A stretch of DNA of 64,000 nt, taken from Halopelagius fulvigenes (GTDB lineage Archaea > Halobacteriota > Halobacteria > Halobacteriales > Haloferacaceae). The stretch spans positions 620,001 to 684,000 of the forward strand of contig NZ_JBHSXH010000009.1 in assembly GCF_042662625.1 (NCBI RefSeq), written 5' to 3'. The position numbers and the translations under genes are program-made. Shown in pieces: positions 43,811 to 52,296 of the stretch. Each line of letters begins with the position of its first letter. Position 1 is the first letter of the stretch. Below the pieces are notes generated by a model, which was given only the letters and a program-made list of their open reading frames with translations, did not search any database and was not told the origin of the DNA.

Positions 43811-44755
43811 TTACTCCCGCGTTCTGGACGACCCGCGGAGACGGCGGCGGAGGCGCGGCAGTTCCGCGCGGACGGCGTCGCGCTTCAACAGCGCGAACCC
43901 GCTGAAGATGACGACGAACCCGACGAGCGTGTTGACCGTCGGCAGTTCGCCGAGGAACGCCCACCCTGCGAGCGCCGCGAACACGGGCGCGACGTAGGAG
44001 ACGAGGTTTATCTCGATGGGGCCGAGGCGGTCCAGCAGGTCGAAGTAGACGAGGAACCCGAGCGCGCTGGCCACGATAGAGAGGTAGCCGAGGGCCGCCA
44101 GCGCCTGCCACGACCAGATTACGTCGCCCATCGACTCGCCGAGGCCGGCGCTCACGGCGTGCATGAGGAGCGCGCCGCCTATCATCGACCACGCCTCCAT
44201 CGTCTCGATGGGCATCGCCGAGTCGATGCGGCGCGTGAGGACCGACCCGAGGGCGAAACAGGTCGCGGCGGCGAAGATGAGCATCTTGGCCACCGCCCCG
44301 CCCGCGAATAGGTTGTCCGGGTCGGGGTTCGCGAGGACGACGACGCCGACGAGTCCCAGCACCATGCCGACGACGCCGAGGAGCGTCAGGCGTTCGTCCG
44401 GGAGGAACGCCCGCGCGAACCCCGTCGTCAGCAGGGGGCTCAGGCTGACGATGACGGCGGCGGACGCACTCGTCACCGCGGGGTCGAGTTCCCCGACGAA
44501 CAGAAGCGCGTGGTACCCCGCGATGAGCAGCGTCGAACCGACGGCGACGACGGTCCACTCGTCGCGCCCCCGCGGTAGCGGGTGGTCCGTCGCGTAGGCG
44601 GCGTACGCGAGCATCAGGACGCCCGCGACGTCGTAGCGAATCGCCGCGAACAGGACCGGCGGGATGTACTTCAACCCCGCCTTGATGGCCATGAACGCCG
44701 CGCCCCACGCCGCCGCGAGGAGGAAGAACAGGACGGCGTTTCTGTACCGTGTCAC
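43811..44755 (-). CDS. EamA/DMT-family transporter
   Basis: 314-residue permease with 10 hydrophobic segments in two five-helix EamA repeats (LLAAAWGAAFMAIKAGL at the start; FLGELPTVNTLVGFVVIFSGFALL near the end). Export or import of metabolites or amino acids is plausible. The start GTG 44755 is favoured; the frame extends farther upstream into basic, repeat-bearing sequence that is not protein-like. Confidence 0.88.
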   Translation of the reverse strand: MTRYRNAVLFFLLAAAWGAAFMAIKAGLKYIPPVLFAAIRYDVAGVLMLAYAAYATDHPLPRGRDEWTVVAVGSTLLIAGYHALLFVGELDPAVTSASAAVIVSLSPLLTTGFARAFLPDERLTLLGVVGMVLGLVGVVVLANPDPDNLFAGGAVAKMLIFAAATCFALGSVLTRRIDSAMPIETMEAWSMIGGALLMHAVSAGLGESMGDVIWSWQALAALGYLSIVASALGFLVYFDLLDRLGPIEINLVSYVAPVFAALAGWAFLGELPTVNTLVGFVVIFSGFALLKRDAVRAELPRLRRRLRGSSRTRE

Positions 44756-44811
44756 ATCGATGCTGCGTCGTCTCGGAGCCTGAAAGTTTCGCTTCGACCC
44801 ACGCACCCGCC

Positions 44812-44851
44812 CGGTCGCTCGGTCGCTTGGTCGCTCGGTTGCTCGGTACGC
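44812..44851. repeat. Five 8-bp tandem repeats (CGGTCGCT)
   Basis: Five consecutive 8-bp units CGGTCGCT, CGGTCGCT, TGGTCGCT, CGGTTGCT, CGGTACGC lie between the DMT-transporter start and rnhA. They are not coding. Their role is unknown. Confidence 0.8.
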
Positions 44852-44993
44852 ACCGCTCACCGTTCTCCGCTCGCCATGACATTACGTACCACAGTAGAGA
44901 TACGTACGCTATCGAGCGGTTTCGGCGTATACGCTTCGTTAGGTGGGGGCAAATCCGGGGTAGGCTTAAGTCTCCTGACCGGCTACTGCGGGT

Positions 44994-45632
44994 ATGGCCG
45001 TTCACGGCCGGTCAACACTCCGCGACCTGTTCGACGACTCTCCGACCCCCCACATCGCGCACCCGCCGCGCACACATCACCGTCACTTCTACGTCGCCAC
45101 CGACGGGTCGTATCGCCCGGACGGCGGCGGCCTCGGGGTCGTCATTGAGGCGCGCGACGGAACGAGGGTGGCCCGCATCGCATCGTCCGATGCGGCCCCC
45201 GACAACAACGTCGCAGAGTACCGAGCGCTCCACCTCGGACTCGACGTCCTCGCGGCGAGAGCGCCGCCGGACGCCCGCGTCGGCGTCCTCGTGGACCACG
45301 ACGACCTCGCCGCCAACGTGAACACGGAGGTGCTCGCCGCCGCCGACCCCGAGTGGAAGGTGGGTCGCCCGCGGTCGGTGCCCCGCGGGAGCGAGAACCA
45401 CTGGCGCGGGATCCGCGCCCGCATCGCCGGGTTCGGCGAACTCCGCGCGGCCCGCATCGACGGGCGGGAGAACCCGGCCCACCCCCTCGCCAACGCGCCC
45501 GGCGAGTACGCGCACGTGAACTACAAGGCCGACCGGTGCGTCCTCCCCGAACCCCTGTCGGGCGAGACGGCCGAGGCCGACGACCCGCAGTTCCCCCCGC
45601 CGTCGCGCTTCGAGAGCCACGCGAGCGACTGA
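44994..45632 (+). CDS. rnhA: Ribonuclease H-like protein
   Basis: 212-residue protein of RNase H type I fold, which removes RNA from RNA-DNA hybrids. Asp37 in TDGSYRPDGGG, Glu75 in NVAEYRALHLG and Asp101/103 in VDHDDLA give the catalytic carboxylate set. The last ligand is less clear than in bacterial RNase HI. A basic first 30 residues may help bind nucleic acid. A TATA-like CTTAAG at 44963-44968 supports a leaderless ATG at 44994. Confidence 0.83.
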   Translation: MAVHGRSTLRDLFDDSPTPHIAHPPRTHHRHFYVATDGSYRPDGGGLGVVIEARDGTRVARIASSDAAPDNNVAEYRALHLGLDVLAARAPPDARVGVLVDHDDLAANVNTEVLAAADPEWKVGRPRSVPRGSENHWRGIRARIAGFGELRAARIDGRENPAHPLANAPGEYAHVNYKADRCVLPEPLSGETAEADDPQFPPPSRFESHASD

Positions 45633-45677
45633 CGGCGAAAGAGAAGATTGACAATGGGCCTTCTCTAGTCCGTTCTC

Positions 45678-46424
45678 GTGCCGTCTGAAGCCACTCGCGC
45701 GCCCTCGGGAACCGTCTCGTGGCGCACGACTCTCGGTGCCGTCGTCCACGCACGCGCGCAGAGACTCGTCGCCGTCTTCGCCCTCACGACCATCGCCGTC
45801 ACGGCGGTGTTCGTCGTGACCGGGTTCGACCTCCAGACGCTTCTCCCGTCGGCGTTCGGACCGGTCGAGGTGTCGCCGCTCTCTGAACAGGTCGAGTACA
45901 ACCGCCTCGCCGTCGAAATCGGCCTCCTCGCCGGTCTCGTCGCTTCGGCGCTGTTCGTCGCGCCGCACCTCGTCCGCCACGAGAAGGTCGATTTCTCCCG
46001 CGCCCGGACGCCGCTGGGTATCGCCGCCGCCGGGTTCGCCGCTGGCACCGCCGCCGGCAGAGCGCTCGTCCTCCCGGCGATGTTCGAACTGTTCGCCGAC
46101 AGCCTCGTCGACATCGACGCCGCCGTGGGGCCGTACTGGGTGACGGAACTCGGCCTGTTCTTCCCCGTCGCTCTCGGCGTCGCGGTGGCGTTCCCCGCCC
46201 TCCTCGTCGGAGCGGTTCGGGCGGGTCTGCTCCCGCGTCTCACCACCGCCCGCCACCGGGCGTTCGCGGCGGTTCCGTTCGTCCTCTTCTCGGCGACGCA
46301 CGCGCCGCCGACGCCCAACACGTTCGTCCTCTACGCCGCGCCCCTCTTCGCGGGACTCGGCGTCGGCGTCGCGTGGTTGGAGTTCGCCGACTCGAAGACG
46401 GTCGGTCGCTACGTCGAGGAGTAG
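45678..46424 (+). CDS. Six-helix membrane protein, TatC-like
   Basis: 248-residue protein beginning at GTG 45678, with six hydrophobic segments (about 27-50, 72-97, 111-138, 154-184, 192-209 and 215-236). Length and topology match TatC. The end SATHAPPTPNTFVLYAAPLFAGLGVGVAWLEF echoes TatC's TPPD/SQ and LYE region (quoted here in pieces), and the middle resembles its hydrophobic-Pro helix. The similarity is weak and unproven by search. It may be a divergent TatC paralogue or an unrelated membrane protein. Confidence 0.5.
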   Translation: MPSEATRAPSGTVSWRTTLGAVVHARAQRLVAVFALTTIAVTAVFVVTGFDLQTLLPSAFGPVEVSPLSEQVEYNRLAVEIGLLAGLVASALFVAPHLVRHEKVDFSRARTPLGIAAAGFAAGTAAGRALVLPAMFELFADSLVDIDAAVGPYWVTELGLFFPVALGVAVAFPALLVGAVRAGLLPRLTTARHRAFAAVPFVLFSATHAPPTPNTFVLYAAPLFAGLGVGVAWLEFADSKTVGRYVEE

Positions 46425-46615
46425 TCCACCTTCCCCTCCTCCTCTCGCATCTCTATCCAGTAGACGCGAGTCGAGGGGATGTGCAGGTAGCGGCCGTCGT
46501 CGAGTCTGAGACGGACGCCGCGTACCTTCCCCGATTCGGATATCTGATCGGCGTCCACGTTCACCTCGGCTCTGCCGTCCGGGTCGTCCGGGTCTTCGTA
46601 GGCAATCTTCGCCAT
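46409..46615 (-). CDS. Small soluble hypothetical protein
   Basis: 68-residue acidic beta-rich protein (MAKIAYEDPDDPDGRAEVNV start, then RGVRLRLDDGRYLHIPSTRVYWIE, seen in parts). Its 3' end overlaps the end of the TatC-like gene by 16 bp on the opposite strand. Such small acidic proteins are common in haloarchaea. Function unknown. Confidence 0.6.
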   Translation of the reverse strand: MAKIAYEDPDDPDGRAEVNVDADQISESGKVRGVRLRLDDGRYLHIPSTRVYWIEMREEEGKVDYSST

Positions 46616-46721
46616 GGCCGCCCTAGCTCGTCCGGCGTGATAAGGACACTACGTGACAATAATATTATGAGATTCTCGAACTGCCCCAACTGTTTCCCGT
46701 ATATCGCCGTCATGTCCGTAC

Positions 46722-47027
46722 ATGAGCTACGATGGCGGCCGAACCCCCGAGGACGATAGTCCGTCGGATGACTTCCATAACGTGCCCGACTCGACGACGA
46801 TCGAGGGGACGTACGTCAGAAACGACGAGGGACAAATGACGATGGCCGACCGGTCCAGCGAGGACGAAGGCGTCGACGAAACCGAGGCCGCGGGCATCGG
46901 AATCGCGGGGACGCTCATCCTCATAGGCGCGGTTCTGTTCCTCTTCCCCGAACCCGTTAGCTCCGTCGCCGGAGCGCTTCTCATCACCGGCGGGATAATC
47001 CTCTGGGCCGTGGAACAGTTCTCGTAA
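46722..47027 (+). CDS. Duplicated small membrane protein, copy 1
   Basis: 101-residue protein with an acidic N-terminus (about 1-60) and a C-terminal hairpin of two hydrophobic segments (about 60-77 and 81-97), with FLFPEPVSSVAGALLI between. It is a paralogue of the gene at 47168. The start at 46722 directly follows a weak promoter-like patch at 46660-46680. Function unknown. Confidence 0.75.
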   Translation: MSYDGGRTPEDDSPSDDFHNVPDSTTIEGTYVRNDEGQMTMADRSSEDEGVDETEAAGIGIAGTLILIGAVLFLFPEPVSSVAGALLITGGIILWAVEQFS

Positions 47028-47167
47028 TCCCCCGCCTCTCTCCTCCCCTCGTCGGGTGCGCTCCGCGCGACCCGTAAGCCGCCTGCGCGGGGCGGGACGC
47101 CGTCGCCGTCTCGGACCGCGCAAGTGCCGCCCCAAGCGTTACCCGCGTCTCGCCGCTAGTGACGCGC

Positions 47168-47467
47168 ATGAGCTTCGATAGAGGTCGCACGTCGGACGAC
47201 CGGTCGGACGACGCGCACACGCGGCCCGACTCGATGCCGAGCGAGGAGACGTACGCCACGGACCAAGAGGGACGGCCGAGGATGACCAGTCTCTCCCGCG
47301 GCGGTGCCGCCGCCGGGGACGCCGGGGGCGGAGGCATGGGAACGGCCGCGTTGCTCATCCTCCTCGGCGCCATCCTGTTCGTCTTCCCGGAACCGGTGAC
47401 GTCCATGGCCGGAGTCGTCCTCGTCATCGGCGGGATACTGCTCTGGGGCGTCGAACGGTTCGCCTAA
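47168..47467 (+). CDS. Duplicated small membrane protein, copy 2
   Basis: 99-residue paralogue of 46722-47027 sharing FVFPEPVTSMAG and the closing GGILLWGVERFA. The tandem arrangement and the repeated hairpin behind each copy indicate a local duplication. An earlier in-frame ATG at 47159 is possible, but MSFDRGR aligns with MSYDGGR of copy 1. Function unknown. Confidence 0.75.
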   Translation: MSFDRGRTSDDRSDDAHTRPDSMPSEETYATDQEGRPRMTSLSRGGAAAGDAGGGGMGTAALLILLGAILFVFPEPVTSMAGVVLVIGGILLWGVERFA

Positions 47468-47486
47468 CCACCTTTTTACTTCGTCG

Positions 47487-47636
47487 GGTGCGCTTCGCGC
47501 ACCACTTCCCGTGAAAATCCGGACCATCACCGGAAAGCGACGCTTTCCGGTTAGCAGTCAGACGGGGGGCCGTCTGACGCCATCGCCAGAAATCGAATAT
47601 TTCTGGCTGTCCAGCCAGAACGCTCCGCGTTCTGGC
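47487..47636. repeat. Cluster of five consecutive perfect inverted repeats
   Basis: Between the duplicated membrane gene and malic enzyme. Hairpins are: GGTGCGC/GCGCACC (47487-47503); ACCGGAAAGCG/CGCTTTCCGGT (47529-47551, one-base loop); GTCAGACGG/CCGTCTGAC (47557-47578); GCCAGAAAT/ATTTCTGGC (47585-47607); and GCCAGAACGC/GCGTTCTGGC (47614-47636). Hairpins 4 and 5 share GCCAGAA. AAAAAGGGCC and a looser GGCC...GGCC palindrome follow. It may act as a bidirectional terminator for the two convergent genes. Confidence 0.8.
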
Positions 47637-47688
47637 GACAAAAAGGGCCGTGAGGACTCGCTTCGCTCGTCTCGCGGCCGATTACTCT

Positions 47689-49935
47689 CTACTCGTTCTG
47701 CGCGTCCACCACGGCCACCGCGCCGAGGTTGACGATGTCCTTCACCTCGTCGCCGCGTTGGAGGACGTGAACCGGCTTGTCCATGCCGACGAGCATCGGG
47801 CCGATGGCCTCCGCGCCGCCGAGTCGTTGGAGGAGTTTGTAGCCGATGTTGCCCGCTTCGAGGTTCGGGAACACGAGGACGTTCGCCGGGTCGTCGAGTT
47901 GGGAGAACTCGTAGGTGCCTTCGAGGATGTCCTCGACGACGGCGGTGTCGGCCTGCATCTCGCCGTCCACCTGGAAGTCCACCTCGGGGTCGTCGTGCAT
48001 GAGTTTCACCGCGTCGCGGGGTTTGCGCGTCCCCTCGTTGGTGACGCTGCCGAAGTTCGAGTACGACAGCATCGCCGCGCGGGGTTCGACGTTGAACCTG
48101 CGCGCGAGGTCGGCGGTGTGCTTCGTCACCTCGGCCAACGTCTCCGCGTCGGGGTCGAGGTTCACCGTCGTGTCGGCGCAGAAGATGACGCGGTTCTTGA
48201 ACGTCAGCAGGTACACCCCGGCGGCGTAGTTCGCCTCCGGCGCGGTGCCGATGACCTGCAACGGCGGGCGAAGCGCCGAGGGGTAGTGGTGGGTGAGGCC
48301 GGTGAGCATCGCGTCGGCGTCGCCCTCCTCGACCATCACGCTGGCGAAGTAGTTGGTGTCGTTGTGAATCCACTCGTTGGCCTCGTTCTTCGTCAGACCC
48401 TTGCGCCGCCGGAGTTCGTACAGGCGGTCGGCGTAGTGGTCCCAGTCGCCGTTCTTCGGGTCCACCACCTCGGGGTCGAAATCGAGACCGAGGTCCGCGG
48501 CGATGGCGGTGATGCTCTCCTCGTCGCCGACGAGGACGGGTTCCGCGATGCCTTGGTCCTGCATCTGGTACGCCGCGCGGACCATCTTCTCGTCGGTGCC
48601 CTCCGCGAGGGCGACGCGCTTGGGGTCGGACTTCGCCTTGTTGAGGACGACGCGCATCATCTCGCGGGACTTCCCGAGGCGCGCCTCCAGTCGTTCCTCG
48701 TACGCCTGCATATCGAGGTCGGTCCGCGCGGACCCGCTATTTATCGCCGCCCGCGCGACGGCGGGCGCGACTTTGAACAGGACTCGGGGGTCCAGCGGTT
48801 TCGGGATGACGTAGTCGGGGCCGAACTGAAGCGGTTGGTCGCCGTACGCCTTCACGACGGCGTCGGGCACGTCCTGTTTCGCCAAGTCGGCGAGTGCGTG
48901 GGCGGCCGCGCGCTTCATCTCCTCGTTTATCTCAGTCGCGCGCGCGTCGAGTGCGCCGCGGAAGATGAATGGGAATCCGAGGACGTTGTTCACTTGGTTG
49001 GGGTAGTCCGAGCGACCGGTGGCCATGATCACCGTGTCGTCTCTGGCCTCTTTGGCCTCCTCGTAGCCGATTTCGGGGTCCGGGTTCGCCATCGCGAAGA
49101 TTATCGGGTCCTCCGCCATCGACCGCACCATCTCTTGGGAGACGATGCCGCCGACGGAGAGACCGACGAACACGTCCGCGCCCTCCATCGCCTCCGCGAG
49201 GGTGTCCGCCTCGACGTCGTTGGCGAACTCCCGCTTGTACTCGTTCACGTCGTCGCGGTCGGTCGTGATGACGCCGTCGGAGTCGCACATCACGATGTTC
49301 TCCTTTCGCGCGCCGAGGGAGACGTAGAACCGCGCGCTGGCGATGGCGGACGCGCCCGCCCCCGAGAAGACGATAGAGAGGTCCTCGATGTCCTTGTCCA
49401 CGATGTCCGCGGCGTTGATGAGTGCCGCCCCGGAGATGATGGCCGTCCCGTGTTGGTCGTCGTGGAACACCGGAATCGACACCCGTTCGCGGAGTTGCTC
49501 CTCTATCTCGAAGCACTCGGGGGCCTTGATGTCCTCCAAGTTGATGCCGCCGAAGGTGGGTTCCATCGCCGCGGTGGCGTCGACGAACTCGCCCACCTCG
49601 TTCAGGTCGAGTTCGATGTCGAAGACGTCGATGTCGGCGAACCGCTTGAAGAGGACGCCCTTGCCCTCCATGACGGGCTTCGACGCCTGCGCGCCGATGT
49701 CGCCGAGTCCGAGCACCGCGGACCCGTTGGAGACGACGCCGACGAGGTTGCCCTTCGCGGTGTACTCGTACGCCTTCTCGAGGTCCTCGTCGATGTCGCG
49801 GCACGGCGCGGCGACGCCCGGCGAGTACGCGAGACTCAGGTCGCGTTGGGTGTTCGTCGGCTTAGTCGTCGAAATCTCTATCTTCCCGGGCGGGTCTTCG
49901 CGGTGATACTCCCGCGCGTCGTCGTCGAGTCCCAT
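47689..49935 (-). CDS. maeB: Malic enzyme-phosphotransacetylase fusion
   Basis: 748-residue protein. Residues 1-410 are an NADP malic enzyme: AYSPGVAAPC near 37, VSNGSAVLGLGD near 68, GAGASAIASARFY near 200. Residues 420-748 are a phosphotransacetylase-like domain, usually regulatory. The enzyme makes pyruvate and NADPH from malate in the cytoplasm. The domain pair is the normal MaeB architecture. It reads convergently toward the hairpin cluster. Confidence 0.95.
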   Translation of the reverse strand: MGLDDDAREYHREDPPGKIEISTTKPTNTQRDLSLAYSPGVAAPCRDIDEDLEKAYEYTAKGNLVGVVSNGSAVLGLGDIGAQASKPVMEGKGVLFKRFADIDVFDIELDLNEVGEFVDATAAMEPTFGGINLEDIKAPECFEIEEQLRERVSIPVFHDDQHGTAIISGAALINAADIVDKDIEDLSIVFSGAGASAIASARFYVSLGARKENIVMCDSDGVITTDRDDVNEYKREFANDVEADTLAEAMEGADVFVGLSVGGIVSQEMVRSMAEDPIIFAMANPDPEIGYEEAKEARDDTVIMATGRSDYPNQVNNVLGFPFIFRGALDARATEINEEMKRAAAHALADLAKQDVPDAVVKAYGDQPLQFGPDYVIPKPLDPRVLFKVAPAVARAAINSGSARTDLDMQAYEERLEARLGKSREMMRVVLNKAKSDPKRVALAEGTDEKMVRAAYQMQDQGIAEPVLVGDEESITAIAADLGLDFDPEVVDPKNGDWDHYADRLYELRRRKGLTKNEANEWIHNDTNYFASVMVEEGDADAMLTGLTHHYPSALRPPLQVIGTAPEANYAAGVYLLTFKNRVIFCADTTVNLDPDAETLAEVTKHTADLARRFNVEPRAAMLSYSNFGSVTNEGTRKPRDAVKLMHDDPEVDFQVDGEMQADTAVVEDILEGTYEFSQLDDPANVLVFPNLEAGNIGYKLLQRLGGAEAIGPMLVGMDKPVHVLQRGDEVKDIVNLGAVAVVDAQNE

Positions 49936-50024
49936 GCATTAGGGCCACCGCGGGAGGCGTCAAAAATGTACCGTACTGTCGAAAACTCGCTTCGACAGAC
50001 GACGAAAAAGGACTCGAAACCGAG

Positions 50025-51155
50025 TTACTCCTCGGGGGCGAGGAGTTCGTGGCGTTCGATGGAGAACTCGCCGTCCGCCGACTCGACGGTCCGCGTCGGC
50101 CACTCGTCCGTCTTCGTCAGCACTTCCGCGCTATCCTCGGTGACGAGGACCGTGTCCTCGGACTTCGCGCCCCGTACGGTCGGGTTGTAGGCGTACGCCA
50201 TCGGCGCGCGGACCGACCGGTTCTCGTTCGGGGAGACGAACCACTCGCGGCCGGCGTACCCCGCCGCGCCGCCTTGGTGGTGGTTCCGCCACTCGTCGGG
50301 TTCGCCCGCGTCCTCGTAGGCGGCGACGATGGCGTCGAAGACGTCCGCGGCCGTCCCGCCCTCCCGGGCCGCCTCCCGCGTCGCGCCGAGCGCCGTCGTC
50401 TCGACTTGCATCGCCTTCTCGTGGCGGTCTTCCAACCACGAGGGCGGGTCGAACGCCACGGTTCGGGTGGTGCTGGCGTAGAGGCCGCCGCGTTCCGCCG
50501 TCACCGACAGGAGGGCGTAGTCGCCGAGTTCCGCGAGCGTCGGCGTGTAGTGGCGGTACGACTGCGCCCGCTCCGACCCGCCGACGAGGACGACGGGCGC
50601 GTTGGCGTTCCGGGTGGCGAGCGCGATTCGGAGAGCCGCGGCGACCTCGTGTTCGGTGTCGCCGGGTTCTATCTCGCGGGCGACCCGTTCTATCGCCGTC
50701 GCCACGTCCCGGCCGAGTTCGCGGTAGCGTTCCGCGTCGGTCTTGGAGAGGGGTTGTCTCAGTTCCGTCGCGTCGAGGGCGTCGAACCCGGGCACGTCGA
50801 AGTCCGCCGCGGCGCGACCCTCCGTACGTTCGGCGACGGCCTCCGAGAGCGACGATTCGTACCACGCCGCGGACTCGACGTCGAACGCGGCGGGGAGTTC
50901 CTCGTCTCGGAGGCGGCCGGCCTCGATGTTGTCGGTGACGACGCGCCACCCCTCGTCCCGGTCGTACCCGGCGGCGGCGACGCCGACGTCGGCGTAGCGG
51001 TCCACGACGTTGCTGCCGCCCGTGAGCCACGAGAAGGAGTTCGGTCGCGCGAACCAGACGGCGTCGAGTCCCTCCCGGTCGAGGTACTCGTCGAGTCGTT
51101 CGCGGCGGTCGGTGAGGTGCATCTCGACCCGTTCGGGGTCGTCGTCGTCGGTCAT
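50025..51155 (-). CDS. M24-fold (aminopeptidase/creatinase-like) protein, metal site degenerate
   Basis: 376-residue protein with the creatinase/prolidase N-terminal domain (YLDREGLDAVWFARPNSFSWLTGG, in parts) and M24 C-terminal fold. The metal ligands of M24 peptidases are mostly lost: the first Asp strand reads LLSVTAERGG, the D-x10-D partner is ASTTRT rather than SDITRT, and a Glu is missing at the YNPT position. One Glu and a histidine (HHQGGAAGY) remain. It may be a non-metal hydrolase or a binding protein. The ATG at 51155 gives a normal length. Confidence 0.8.
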   Translation of the reverse strand: MTDDDDPERVEMHLTDRRERLDEYLDREGLDAVWFARPNSFSWLTGGSNVVDRYADVGVAAAGYDRDEGWRVVTDNIEAGRLRDEELPAAFDVESAAWYESSLSEAVAERTEGRAAADFDVPGFDALDATELRQPLSKTDAERYRELGRDVATAIERVAREIEPGDTEHEVAAALRIALATRNANAPVVLVGGSERAQSYRHYTPTLAELGDYALLSVTAERGGLYASTTRTVAFDPPSWLEDRHEKAMQVETTALGATREAAREGGTAADVFDAIVAAYEDAGEPDEWRNHHQGGAAGYAGREWFVSPNENRSVRAPMAYAYNPTVRGAKSEDTVLVTEDSAEVLTKTDEWPTRTVESADGEFSIERHELLAPEE

Positions 51156-51309
51156 GAGTTGGCGTTCCGACGCCGGGGCTTCAAACGTGTCGGTGGGGGC
51201 AGGTTCGTCGCCGGCGGGGGCGTCGAACGGGGCGAGGCGCGTCCCTCGCTGATGGTGCGCCCGGCGAAAGGTAGAGCGATTCAAGTGTCCGCGACACGGA
51301 ACCGACGGT

Positions 51310-52140
51310 ATGGACACCCGCCTTCGTCGTCTCGTGGCCGCCTCGTTCGTTCTCACGGGGATACTGATGGTTCTCGGGGTGTACACGGCGGCCGCCGGGG
51401 CCGGACTCACCTGCGCCGGCCGGTGGCCGTTCTGCGACGGCTTCCTCGGCCTGTTTCCGGCCAACTGGAGCAGCTTCATCGAGTGGTTCCACCGCCTCGT
51501 CGCGATGGTGACCGGATTCCTCGTCCTCGGGACGACGCTCCTCGCGTGGCGCGAGGGCGTCGCCCGGCGGGTTCGCGTCTCCCTCGCCGTCTCGACGGTG
51601 CTCCTGCCCTCGCAGATAATCCTCGGTGCGCTGACCGTCACGACCTACCAGTGGGCGATTCTAATGGCTCACTTCCTCACCGCCTCGATAATCTTCACCG
51701 GCGTCGCCCTCGCCGCCGCGTGGACGTTCGAGACGGCCGACCCGACCCGAATCCGAACGACCGTCACCGCCGCGGCGGCGGGCCTCCTCGCCATGGTGAT
51801 CACGACGCCGCACGCGTTCGTCCCGTTCGGCGCGAACGTCCAAGCGGTGTACTACGGGGTCGGTCTTGCGGCGTACGCCGCCCTCGTCGCCGCCGCCGTC
51901 TGGACCGCCGACGCGTTCGAGGGCGGCCTGCGCTCTCGCCTCCGTCTGACGACCGGGGCCGCGGCCGTCCTCACCGTCTCCTTGCTCGTCCTCGGGCGGC
52001 AGGTGTACGGCGGCGGCTTGGAGTACGTTTCGCTCGCGGGCACGGCCGTCGCGTTCGGCCTCGCCGCCGCCGCGGCGTGGCTTCTCTACGACCGGACGCG
52101 GGCGGGCCGAGTCCGCGGCGTCCCCGGCGGAAGCGACTGA
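51310..52140 (+). CDS. ctaA: COX15/CtaA heme A synthase
   Basis: 276-residue membrane enzyme that oxidises heme O to heme A for terminal oxidases. It has about eight hydrophobic segments. Conserved histidines are seen in IEWFHRLVAM, MAHFLTA and TTPHAF. A disulfide-forming cysteine pair near residues 35-42 (TCAGRWPFC) is typical of one CtaA branch. It stands alone. Cytochrome oxidase genes are not in the window. Confidence 0.92.
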   Translation: MDTRLRRLVAASFVLTGILMVLGVYTAAAGAGLTCAGRWPFCDGFLGLFPANWSSFIEWFHRLVAMVTGFLVLGTTLLAWREGVARRVRVSLAVSTVLLPSQIILGALTVTTYQWAILMAHFLTASIIFTGVALAAAWTFETADPTRIRTTVTAAAAGLLAMVITTPHAFVPFGANVQAVYYGVGLAAYAALVAAAVWTADAFEGGLRSRLRLTTGAAAVLTVSLLVLGRQVYGGGLEYVSLAGTAVAFGLAAAAAWLLYDRTRAGRVRGVPGGSD

Positions 52141-52296
52141 GGCGGCAACCGTCGCCGTCGCGGCGTTCAGTTGCGCAATCATCCAAGTTTTCCAGATATT
52201 CTGACACACATATCCCACCGAAGGCCGCTCTTGTTCCAGTTCCGAGTTTTCAGAATCGAAGAGGTGTTATACCTCGGTCGGCTACCGGACACTGTC

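Noticed and set aside
47650..50190. 846-codon plus-strand frame opposite malic enzyme
   Set aside because: Mirror of the well-supported MaeB gene. Composition (Val/Arg/His-rich) is not haloarchaeal.
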